Shown: piece by piece, positions 9,433 through 16,232 of the stretch
How the letters are laid out: every line of letters starts with the position of its first letter
Numbering within the stretch: position 1 is the stretch's first letter
NCBI RefSeq assembly: GCF_034676705.1
Contig: NZ_JAUCBS010000013.1
Span: 2,274,501 to 2,338,500 of the forward strand
Direction of reading: 5' to 3'
Length of the DNA: 64,000 nt
Origin: Gemmobacter sp.
GTDB lineage: Bacteria; Pseudomonadota; Alphaproteobacteria; Rhodobacterales; Rhodobacteraceae
The notes under the pieces: generated by a model
Seen by the model: the letters and a program-made list of their open reading frames with translations, nothing else
What the model was told of the DNA's origin: nothing
Database searches by the model: none
Translations under genes and position numbers: made by a program

Positions 9433-9810
9433 TCAGGGGGCGTTCCTGGCTAGCCAGCCTTTCATCCAGGTGATCTCGGCCTCTTGCGCGGCGATCACCG
9501 CTTCGGCCAGCTTGCGCACCTCGGGGTCGCTGCCATGCTCCAGCACGATCCGGGCCATGGCGACGGCGCCTTCGTGATGCGGGATCATGCCGCGCAGGAA
9601 ATCGACATCGGCATTGCCGCTGTAGTCGATGTCCATGTCAGCATGCATGCGGGCATTCGCGGCGCGATAGGCCTGCACGGCAGGGCTGTCCGACGGCGCG
9701 GCACTGGCCATATGGCCACCATGCGCGCCATGGCCGGTCTGCTGCGCCACGGCCGGCATGGCGGTGGCAAGGGCAACGGCCAGTGCAAGGCGGAAAGGTC
9801 TGGATATCAT
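9433..9810 (-). CDS. Secreted DUF305 family protein
   Basis: A 125-residue exported protein. The start at 9810 is set by AGGAGA just upstream and by the signal peptide beginning MISRPFRLALAVALA and cleaved after MPAVAQ. A short His-rich segment (GHGAHGGH) follows, then the DUF305 four-helix domain with its hallmark MIPHHEGAVAMA and a second acidic/His pattern. DUF305 proteins are ferritin-like helical bundles of unknown function, often found with metal (copper) handling genes. No such genes adjoin it here, so the role is open. Confidence 0.88.
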   Translation of the reverse strand: MISRPFRLALAVALATAMPAVAQQTGHGAHGGHMASAAPSDSPAVQAYRAANARMHADMDIDYSGNADVDFLRGMIPHHEGAVAMARIVLEHGSDPEVRKLAEAVIAAQEAEITWMKGWLARNAP

Positions 9811-9865
9811 GGCAAATTCTCCTCTGCCTACGCGTCCTGCGACCTTCCCGCCACCGGAAGGCAAG

Positions 9866-10981
9866 TCACAAGGGCGTCAGCGCCCGCGCCTCGGCCAGCG
9901 CCTCGGGCAAGGCGGCGGCGAACAGGGCAAGGTCGGCCTCGGTCCCGCAGCTGACGCGGATGCAGCGGTCATGCGGGGCCACAAAGGGCATCCGCACAAA
10001 GACGCCGCGCTTGCCCAGGGCCTGCACCACCGCCCGGGCCAGCGCCCCGTCGCCGCCGCAATCCATGGTGACAAAGTTGGTCGCCGATTGCAGCGGCACC
10101 AGCCCCTGCGCCCGGCCGATCGCCGCCAGCGCGTCGCGCCCGGCCGCCACCTTGCCGCGCACCTCGTCCAGCCAGGACTGGTCCTGCAACGCCGCCAGCG
10201 CCCCGGCCTGCGCCACCCGGCCCATGCCGAAATGGTTGCGCACCTTGTCAAAGGCGGCAATCAGCCCCGGCGCCGCCAACGCATAGCCCACCCGCAGCCC
10301 GGCCAGCCCGTGCCCCTTGGAAAAGGTCCGCAGCCGGATCACCCGGGGGTCATCGGCCGCCACCTCGGCCGCCGTGCCTTCGGGCGCCAGTTCGACATAG
10401 GCCTCGTCCAGCGCCAGCAGGCAGCCATCGGGCATCGCCTCGATCATGGCCGCAATCGCAGCGCCGCCATGCCAGCTGCCCATCGGATTGTCCGGGTTGG
10501 CAATATAGACCAGCTTCGCCCCCACCTCGGCCGCCTTGGCCACCAGGGCCGCCGGATCCTCGTGGTTGCCGGCATAAGGCACCTTGTGCAGCACCCCGCC
10601 AAAGCCCGCGACATGAAAGTTGAACGTCGGGTAAGCCCCGTCCGAGGTCACCACCGCATCGCCCGGCGCGATCAGCAAGCGCACCAGGTTGCCCAGAATG
10701 CCGTCGATCCCCTCGCCCACCAGCACATTGGCCCGCGTCACGCCATGATGGGCGGCAATCGCCCCGCGCAGCTCGAACGCCTCGGGGTCGCCATACATCC
10801 AGGCCTCGGCCGCCGCCCCGGCCATCGCCGCGACGGCCCGGGGCGATGGCCCGAACCGGCTTTCATTCGCCCCCAGCCGCGCGGCGAACCCCGCCCCGCG
10901 CGCCCGCTCCTGCGCCTCGGGCCCTACAAAGGGCACCGAAGACGGCAATCCCGCCACCAGATCCGTATATCGCGGCCCCAT
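9866..10981 (-). CDS. HisC-type pyridoxal-phosphate aminotransferase
   Basis: Class I/II aminotransferase of 371 residues resembling histidinol-phosphate aminotransferase. Visible are ARLGANESRFGPSP near the N-terminus (substrate side), IANPDNPMGS with the cofactor-binding Asn, LALDEAYVEL with the pyridoxine-N Asp, and the Schiff-base lysine in TFSKGHGLAGLRVGYA. Other histidine genes are not nearby, so it may be a second, broad-specificity copy (histidinol phosphate, aromatic or other amino acids). It ends 56 bases upstream of the DUF305 gene start, and one of the window's hairpin repeats lies just upstream of its ATG. Confidence 0.85.
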   Translation of the reverse strand: MGPRYTDLVAGLPSSVPFVGPEAQERARGAGFAARLGANESRFGPSPRAVAAMAGAAAEAWMYGDPEAFELRGAIAAHHGVTRANVLVGEGIDGILGNLVRLLIAPGDAVVTSDGAYPTFNFHVAGFGGVLHKVPYAGNHEDPAALVAKAAEVGAKLVYIANPDNPMGSWHGGAAIAAMIEAMPDGCLLALDEAYVELAPEGTAAEVAADDPRVIRLRTFSKGHGLAGLRVGYALAAPGLIAAFDKVRNHFGMGRVAQAGALAALQDQSWLDEVRGKVAAGRDALAAIGRAQGLVPLQSATNFVTMDCGGDGALARAVVQALGKRGVFVRMPFVAPHDRCIRVSCGTEADLALFAAALPEALAEARALTPL

Positions 10982-10998
10982 CGGCCTTTTCCCCTCTG

Positions 10999-11085
10999 CT
11001 TTGCCTTTTCAGAAATACCCTCGGGCGGTTCTCAGGAGGGCAGACCGCCCTCCTGAGCGGGGGGTGCGGGGGGCTGGCCCCCCGC
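10999..11085. repeat. GC-rich hairpin repeat, copy 1
   Basis: Begins with the family core CTTTGCCTTTTCAGAAATACCC (10999 on). It continues with a perfect stem CTCAGGAGGGC (11031-11041)/GCCCTCCTGAG (11047-11057) and a second stem GCGGGGGGC (11066-11074)/GCCCCCCGC (11077-11085). The stop codon and last residues of the acyltransferase gene lie in it. Related copies are at 14074, 18066, 22403, 26791, 28833, 35801, 39488, 39542, 53079 and 57573. Confidence 0.8.
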
Positions 11086-11958
11086 CTTCCGCCCGCCGCC
11101 GCCCTTCCAGCGCCGATGCACCCAGAACCACTGCCCCGGATACCGCCGCACCAGCGCCTCGAGCGAATCGTTCAGTGCCTGGGTCATCGCCTCGGGCGTG
11201 GAATGCGGGATCGGCGCCTCGACCACGATCTCGAAATCCAGCCCGTCCGGCTGCCGGATGCCATAGGTCGGCACCAGCAGCGCATCGTATTTCAACGCCA
11301 GCTCCGCCGCCGACAGCGCCGTCAGCGCCTCAATGCCAAAGAACCCCAGCGGGGCGCCATGGCTCATGTTGTGATCGACCAGCATGCCCAGCATCCCGCC
11401 GCCCCGCAGGTGGCGCACCATGGCCGCCAGCCCCTGCTTGCCGCGCGGAAAGATCGGCGCGGCAATGGCGGAAATCGCCGCCTCGTAATGCGCGTTGAAG
11501 GCGCGGTTCTTCATCGGCATGTACAGCGAGCCGATGGGGAACCCCCGCGCCCCCAGCGCCGCGCGGCTGGCATCGTAATTGCCGAAATGCCCGGTCACCA
11601 GAATGACCGGCCGCCCCGCCGCATGGGCGGCATCCAGCGCCGCCACCCCGGGGCCAGCCGGCGGCGTCGCCGCCGCGCGAGCAATGAATTCGCGGCCCGA
11701 ATAGATCTCGATCACCGTGCGCCCGACATTGTCGGGCACCTCGCGGCAGATCCGGGCCACCTCGGCCGCCGGCAGGTCCGGCCAGACCAAGGTCAGATTG
11801 TTGCGGATGCGCCGGTGCCAGCCGGCCAGCGGCGCCACGATCCGCCCCACGACCCAGCCGAACAGCGGCACCCGCACCCGGTAAGGCAGCGCCAGCGCCA
11901 GGCCGATCAGCCCGCGCAGCACCGCATTTTCAACCCTATGCTTCAGACTGACCTGCAT
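11032..11958 (-). CDS. Lipid A/lysophospholipid acyltransferase (HtrB/LpxL-like)
   Basis: Membrane-associated acyltransferase of about 308 residues, transferring an acyl chain to lipid A precursor or a related lipid. The HX4D catalytic motif is GHFGNYD, followed by the family pattern MPMKNRAFN and the conserved FPRGKQG region. The chosen ATG at 11958 (MQVSLKHRVENAVLRG) overlaps the end of the upstream EamA gene by 23 bases; an ATG at 12003 is also in frame. The last 20-odd residues (Gly/Pro/Gln-rich, ending EGGLPS) are encoded by a hairpin repeat rather than by the family domain. Confidence 0.85.
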   Translation of the reverse strand: MQVSLKHRVENAVLRGLIGLALALPYRVRVPLFGWVVGRIVAPLAGWHRRIRNNLTLVWPDLPAAEVARICREVPDNVGRTVIEIYSGREFIARAAATPPAGPGVAALDAAHAAGRPVILVTGHFGNYDASRAALGARGFPIGSLYMPMKNRAFNAHYEAAISAIAAPIFPRGKQGLAAMVRHLRGGGMLGMLVDHNMSHGAPLGFFGIEALTALSAAELALKYDALLVPTYGIRQPDGLDFEIVVEAPIPHSTPEAMTQALNDSLEALVRRYPGQWFWVHRRWKGGGGRKAGGQPPAPPAQEGGLPS

Positions 11959-12835
11959 GGCCCCCTGCCGCCCGCGCCACGCGGGTTTCGCGGTGCCAGA
12001 CATAAAGTCCCGCCCCCACGATCACAAGCGCACCCAGACCCGTCATCGCATCGGGCATCTCGCCAAAGAACAGAAAGCCCCACAGCGTGGCAAACAGCAG
12101 CCCCATGTAGCTGAAGGGGGCAATCGCCGAAGCCTCGGCCATGCTGAACGCCCGGATCATGCACAGCTGCGCCGCCGCGCCCAGCAGGCCGACCGATGCA
12201 AAGGGCAGCCAGTGTTCCACCGCCACCGGCTGCCAGTGGAACGGCACGATGGCGCTGGTGATCGCGGTGCCCACGATGGCCGTATAGATCAACGAGGTCC
12301 AGACCGGCTCGGACGCGCCCAGCTTGCGGGTGACCAGCGCATAGCCGGAATAGCAGATCGCCGTCCCCAGCGGCAGCAGCGCCGCCCAGGCGAACACGCC
12401 CATGCCCGGCCGGATGATGATCAGCGCCCCGACGAGCGATACCAGCACCCCCGCCAGCCGCCGCGGCCCCAGCCGTTCGCCCAGGAACAGCGCCGCCCCC
12501 AGCGTGATCAGCACCGGGTTCAGATCGGCAATCGCCGTCGCCTCGGCCAATCCGATCTGCCCCAGCGCGGCAAAGAAACAGGCGGTCGCGCCAAACTGGA
12601 ACACCGAGCGCAGCATATGCGCGCCCAGGTTCCGGGTGCGCATCAAGGGCACCAGCCGCGGCGCCAGCAGCGCCACCACGATCACCGTCTGCCCGGTATA
12701 GCGCGACCAGACCACCTGAAGGGGCGAATAATGCTGCGTCATCCATTTGGCCAGCGTGTCCATGATCGTGAAGATCAGCACGGCGCCCAGCATCAGCAGG
12801 ATGGCCCGCCCGGTCTGCCCATGCGCTGCGGTCAT
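11936..12835 (-). CDS. EamA/DMT family transporter
   Basis: Drug/metabolite transporter superfamily protein of 299 residues with ten predicted helices in two EamA halves; the first starts ILLMLGAVLIFTIMDTLAKW and the second near LPLGTAICYSGYALVTRKLG. The ATG at 12835 is preferred over 12868 because the protein then begins a short distance before helix 1 and AGGGTGG precedes it. Exporters of amino acids or metabolites are common in the family, but the substrate is not predictable. Its 3' end overlaps the acyltransferase start, so the two are probably coexpressed. Confidence 0.87.
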   Translation of the reverse strand: MTAAHGQTGRAILLMLGAVLIFTIMDTLAKWMTQHYSPLQVVWSRYTGQTVIVVALLAPRLVPLMRTRNLGAHMLRSVFQFGATACFFAALGQIGLAEATAIADLNPVLITLGAALFLGERLGPRRLAGVLVSLVGALIIIRPGMGVFAWAALLPLGTAICYSGYALVTRKLGASEPVWTSLIYTAIVGTAITSAIVPFHWQPVAVEHWLPFASVGLLGAAAQLCMIRAFSMAEASAIAPFSYMGLLFATLWGFLFFGEMPDAMTGLGALVIVGAGLYVWHRETRVARAAGGHAGQSEA

Positions 12836-13008
12836 GCCGCCACCCTGCCGGCGTCCGCTCTGGTGCAAGGCATGGCGATTCCCCTCTGTTCGCGGCAGAT
12901 GCGTTGCCTACCTACCGGCAACGCCGGCCCGGCGAAAGGGATCGCGGCTTGCCTTGCGCCCGGCAGCCCCCCATACAGGGTGCCGATCACAGCTTTCAGG
13001 ATTTTGTC

Positions 13009-13449
13009 ATGCCAGTTCTGCGCCTTGCCGCCACCAGCCTTTGCCTTGCGCTGTTCGCAGCACCTGCCGTTGCCCAGAAGATCACCGTCACCCCCACAGC
13101 CGATTGGCCCGGCATCGTCATCACCGGCGAAGGCAACAGCGAAATGGTGGTCTTTGGCGGCACCACGGCCGTTCAGGGCCGCATCGCGATCTGCGCGCTG
13201 GCCTATACGCGCAAGACCTTTGCCCTGCACCAGCAGATGATGCCCGAAATCCTGCGCAACATCCGCTTCACCGTCGGGAATATCCAGCTGATCCCCCAGC
13301 CCGAGGATATCCCCGTCTATGCCTCGGAATCCGAGGCGCGCAAGGTGCGCAAGGCCGGCTGCACGCTGACCAGACATCCTGCCGATCCCGCGCTGATGAA
13401 ACAGCCGGTCACGATGGAACTGCGCAGCGGCACCATCTACCACTTCTGA
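13009..13449 (+). CDS. Small secreted protein of unknown function
   Basis: I do not recognise a named family. The ATG at 13009 opens a signal peptide (MPVLRLAATSLCLALFAAPAVAQ) followed by about 123 residues; the frame is open upstream to 12904, but that part has no coding character. The mature part is polar and contains just two cysteines (in AICALAYTRK and AGCTLTRHP), which could pair in the periplasm. It is divergent from the EamA gene and convergent with ilvN. A short GC hairpin (GCGCGCG at 13471 with CGCGCGC at 13486) lies between it and ilvN. Confidence 0.75.
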   Translation: MPVLRLAATSLCLALFAAPAVAQKITVTPTADWPGIVITGEGNSEMVVFGGTTAVQGRIAICALAYTRKTFALHQQMMPEILRNIRFTVGNIQLIPQPEDIPVYASESEARKVRKAGCTLTRHPADPALMKQPVTMELRSGTIYHF

Positions 13450-13500
13450 CCCGATGGCCGGAAACGGGCCGCGCGCGAGGAACCCCGCGCGCGCCGCCTG

Positions 13501-14061
13501 TCAGACCCCCCGCGCCAGCGCCGCCACGCCGGTGCGCGCGATTTCGCGCAGGCCCAGCGGCCGCATCAGCTCGGCAAAGGCGTCGATCTTTTCCGGCGCG
13601 CCGGTCATTTCGAAGACGAAGCTCTCCAGCGTGCTGTCCACCACATTGGCCCGGAAAATCTCGGCCAGCCGCAGCGCCTCGATCCGGTGGTCGCCCTTGC
13701 CCGCCACCTTCAGCAGCGCCAGTTCGCGTTCCACCGACGGGCCATCCACCGTCAGGTCATGCACCTCGTGGACCGGCACCAGCCGCGCCAGCTGCGCCTT
13801 GATCTGCTCGATCACCTGCGGCGTGCCACGGGTGACAATGGTGATGCGGCTGCGGTGTCCGGTATGGTCCACCTCGGCCACGGTCAGGCTGTCGATGTTG
13901 TAGCCCCGGCCGGAAAACAGCCCGATCACCCGCGCCAGCACCCCGGATTCGTTGTCGACGATCACGGCCAGCGTATGGCTCTCGCTGACCTCGGCATGCG
14001 GGTCGCGCAGGTCATAGGCGGAATGGCTGGTCGAGCCTTGCTTGATATTCAGCGGCGACAT
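13501..14061 (-). CDS. ilvN: Acetolactate synthase small (regulatory) subunit
   Basis: Regulatory subunit of acetohydroxyacid synthase, giving feedback inhibition by valine in branched-chain amino acid synthesis. 186 residues from the ATG at 14061 (GAAGGG upstream). The ACT domain is SHTLAVIVDNESGVLARVIGLF with the GYNIDSLTV strand, and the C-terminal ALS_SS_C domain follows from about residue 95. It lies 69 bases downstream of ilvB; that gap is almost entirely a hairpin repeat, which could set the IlvB:IlvN ratio (inference). Confidence 0.96.
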   Translation of the reverse strand: MSPLNIKQGSTSHSAYDLRDPHAEVSESHTLAVIVDNESGVLARVIGLFSGRGYNIDSLTVAEVDHTGHRSRITIVTRGTPQVIEQIKAQLARLVPVHEVHDLTVDGPSVERELALLKVAGKGDHRIEALRLAEIFRANVVDSTLESFVFEMTGAPEKIDAFAELMRPLGLREIARTGVAALARGV

Positions 14062-14073
14062 GGCGTTGCCCTT

Positions 14074-14122
14074 CATCTGTCCAAAAATATCCTGCGGGGG
14101 TCCGGGGGTGCAAAACCCCCGG
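14074..14122. repeat. GC-rich hairpin repeat, copy 2 (ilvB-ilvN gap)
   Basis: Core CATCTGTCCAAAAATATCC followed by the stem CCGGGGGT (14102-14109)/ACCCCCGG (14115-14122). It occupies the gap between ilvB and ilvN. Confidence 0.78.
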
Positions 14123-14130
14123 TCCGCGCG

Positions 14131-15879
14131 TTACACCAGCACGGCGCCCGATTTGAAGGCACTGGCATCCGCTGACAGCAGCATCTCGTTGTGCGGCTTG
14201 CCCGACGGGATCATGGGGAAGCAGTTTTCGTGCTTTTCCACCAGGCAATCAAAGATCACCGGGCCATCATAGGCCAGCATCTCGCGGATGGCCTCGTCCA
14301 GATCGGCCGGGTCGCTGCACTTGATGCCCTTGCAACCGAAGGCCTCGGCCAGCTTGACGAAATCGGGCAGGCTTTCGGACCACGACGACGAATAGCGCTC
14401 GCCATGCAGCAGTTCCTGCCACTGGCGCACCATGCCCAGGCGTTCGTTGTTCAGGATGAACTGCTTGACCGGGGCGCGGAACTGCATCGCCGTGCCCATT
14501 TCCTGCATGTTCATCAGCCAGCTCGCCTCGCCCGCCACGTTGATCACCAGCGCGTCGGGATGGGCCACCTGCACGCCGATGGATGCGGGCAGGCCATAGC
14601 CCATCGTCCCCAGGCCGCCCGAGGTCATCCAGCGGTTCGGCTGGTCGAAATGCAGGAACTGCGCGGCCCACATCTGGTGCTGGCCCACCTCGGTGGTGAT
14701 GTAGCGCTTCGGGTGGTCCTTGGTCAGCTCTTGCAGACGTTGCAAGGCGTGCTGCGGCTTGATCGACTTGCCCGAGGGGGTGAAGGCCAGGCAATCGACC
14801 TTTTTCCACTCGTTGATCTGCGCCCACCAGCGCGCCAGACCCTCCTTGTTGGTCTTGCGGCCGCGGGCCTTCCACAGGCGCAGCGCGTCTTCCAGCACAT
14901 GGCCGATGTCACCGACGATCGGCACATCCACGCGGATCACCTTGTTGATGCTCGATGCGTCGATGTCGATATGCACCTTGGCCGAGTGCGGGCTGAAATC
15001 GGCGACCCGGCCGGTGATGCGGTCGTCAAACCGGGCGCCGATGTTGACCAGCAGGTCGCAACCATGCATCGCCAGGTTGGCCTCGTACAGGCCATGCATC
15101 CCCAGCATGCCCAGCCAGTTCTTGCCGCTGGCCGGATAGGCCCCCAGCCCCATCAGGGTCGAGGTCACCGGAACCCCCGCCGCATCCGCCCATTCGCGCA
15201 GCAGCTGGCTGGCCCCGGGCCCCGAGTTGATCACCCCGCCGCCGGTATAGAACACCGGGCGTTCGGCCTTTTCCAGCAGCTCCACCATGCGGGTGATGGC
15301 GTCGATATCGCCCTTCACCCTGGGCTGGTAATGCGCGGTCCGGGCCTTTTGCGGTTCGCTATAGGCGGCTTCGGCGAATTGCACATCCTTGGGGATGTCC
15401 ACCAGCACCGGCCCCGGCCGGCCCGAGGTCGCCACATGGAACGCCTGGTGGATGGTTTCCGACAGCTTCGCCGTATCCTTCACCAGCCAGTTCATCTTGG
15501 TCACCGGCCGGGTGATGCCGACGGTATCCGCCTCCTGGAAACCATCGGTCCCGATCATGAAGGTCGGCACCTGCCCCGACAGCACCACCAGCGGGATGCT
15601 GTCCATCAGCGCATCGACGATGCCGGTCACCGCGTTGGTCGCCCCCGGCCCCGAGGTCACCAGCACCACGCCCGGCTTGCCGGTGGACCGGGCATAGCCT
15701 TCGGCCATGTGGACCGCGCCCTGTTCATGGCGGACAAGGATGTGCCGGATGTCGTTCTGCTGGAAGATCTCGTCGTAAATCGGCAGCACCGCCCCGCCAG
15801 GATAGCCGAATACGACCTCGACCCCCTGATCCTTGAGGGCCTGCACCACCATTCTCGCACCCGTCATCATCCGCGACAT
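14131..15879 (-). CDS. ilvB: Acetolactate synthase large (catalytic) subunit
   Basis: Thiamine-diphosphate enzyme that condenses pyruvate to acetolactate, the first common step of valine, leucine and isoleucine synthesis. 582 residues from the ATG at 15879 (MSRMMTGARMVVQAL). The N-terminal domain has FGYPGGAVLPIYDE and the catalytic Glu in RHEQGAVHMAEGYAR; the central FAD-binding domain follows; the C-terminal domain has GLGTMGYGLPASIG. In the metal/ThDP motif the usual Asp is Glu (VAGEASWLMNMQE). Expression is controlled by the attenuator just upstream (15909-16066). Confidence 0.97.
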   Translation of the reverse strand: MSRMMTGARMVVQALKDQGVEVVFGYPGGAVLPIYDEIFQQNDIRHILVRHEQGAVHMAEGYARSTGKPGVVLVTSGPGATNAVTGIVDALMDSIPLVVLSGQVPTFMIGTDGFQEADTVGITRPVTKMNWLVKDTAKLSETIHQAFHVATSGRPGPVLVDIPKDVQFAEAAYSEPQKARTAHYQPRVKGDIDAITRMVELLEKAERPVFYTGGGVINSGPGASQLLREWADAAGVPVTSTLMGLGAYPASGKNWLGMLGMHGLYEANLAMHGCDLLVNIGARFDDRITGRVADFSPHSAKVHIDIDASSINKVIRVDVPIVGDIGHVLEDALRLWKARGRKTNKEGLARWWAQINEWKKVDCLAFTPSGKSIKPQHALQRLQELTKDHPKRYITTEVGQHQMWAAQFLHFDQPNRWMTSGGLGTMGYGLPASIGVQVAHPDALVINVAGEASWLMNMQEMGTAMQFRAPVKQFILNNERLGMVRQWQELLHGERYSSSWSESLPDFVKLAEAFGCKGIKCSDPADLDEAIREMLAYDGPVIFDCLVEKHENCFPMIPSGKPHNEMLLSADASAFKSGAVLV

Positions 15880-15908
15880 GTCATCCTCGCTTGTCCGAAC
15901 CGCGCAAC

Positions 15909-15978
15909 AAAAAGCCCCCGGGTTTTTCCGGGGGCGCATGGGGAGTAGGTCTGGCGTCCGTTACCGGCCCATGCGCCC
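15909..15978 (-). terminator. ilvB attenuator: antiterminator and terminator hairpins
   Basis: Read on the minus strand. The terminator is GCCCCCGG (15935-15928), loop AAAAAC, CCGGGGGC (15921-15914), then TTTTT (15913-15909). A competing stem pairs GGGCGCATGGG (15978-15968, at the end of the leader peptide gene) perfectly with CCCATGCGCCC (15942-15932), which includes part of the terminator's 5' arm. Stalling at the leader's Leu-Val-Val-Ile codons would leave the first arm free and favour readthrough. A ribosome reaching the leader stop would cover it and allow termination. Confidence 0.88.
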
Positions 15979-16008
15979 AGATCCTGTAATTACGACAAGA
16001 GCGGCCAT
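15961..16008 (-). CDS. ilvB leader peptide
   Basis: A 15-codon frame, MAALVVITGSGRMGR, with AAGGGGCTGGGG before its ATG at 16008 and a TAA at 15961. Four adjacent codons specify Leu, Val, Val and Ile, the three end products of the pathway, which is the signature of a branched-chain attenuation peptide. The end of the gene forms one arm of the antiterminator stem. Confidence 0.87.
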   Translation of the reverse strand: MAALVVITGSGRMGR

Positions 16009-16037
16009 CCCCAGCCCCTTTCATTGCGACTGGCCGG

Positions 16038-16066
16038 ACATTAGGGCGCCGCAGATGCAGCGTCAA
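16038..16066 (-). promoter_or_regulatory. Sigma-70 promoter of ilvBN
   Basis: On the minus strand TTGACG (16066-16061) and TAATGT (16043-16038) are separated by exactly 17 bases. Transcription would start near 16031, about 23 bases before the leader peptide ATG and about 150 before ilvB. Confidence 0.75.
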
Positions 16067-16174
16067 CCGCAATCGCCATGAAAAAGTGTCGCCACGGGCG
16101 CATCTGGCGATATTTTCTTTCCCGTGCAGGCGTGGGTGGGCAACTTTCAAACGTCCTGCCGACCCCCGGCATGC

Positions 16175-16204
16175 AAAAAGGGGCGGGACCATCGGCCCCG
16201 CCCC
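16175..16204 (-). terminator. Rho-independent terminator of the RTX gene
   Basis: On the minus strand a perfect 8-bp stem, GGGGCGGG (16204-16197) with CCCGCCCC (16187-16180), is followed by TTTTT (16179-16175). It lies 28 bases after the RTX stop codon. Confidence 0.85.
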
Positions 16205-16232
16205 CCGTCGACCGCGCCGTGCGGCAGGTCGA

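Noticed and set aside
15228..15234. TGATCAC inside ilvB, like the sucC operator
   Set aside because: Lies in coding sequence with no partner sites or phasing; treated as chance.
14191..15948. Open frame of 585 codons on the plus strand over ilvB
   Set aside because: Shadow of ilvB, and it runs through the attenuator hairpins.
15881..16192. 103-codon frame on the minus strand across the ilvB leader
   Set aside because: Runs through promoter, leader and terminator in a frame unlike the leader peptide; basic, low-complexity product.
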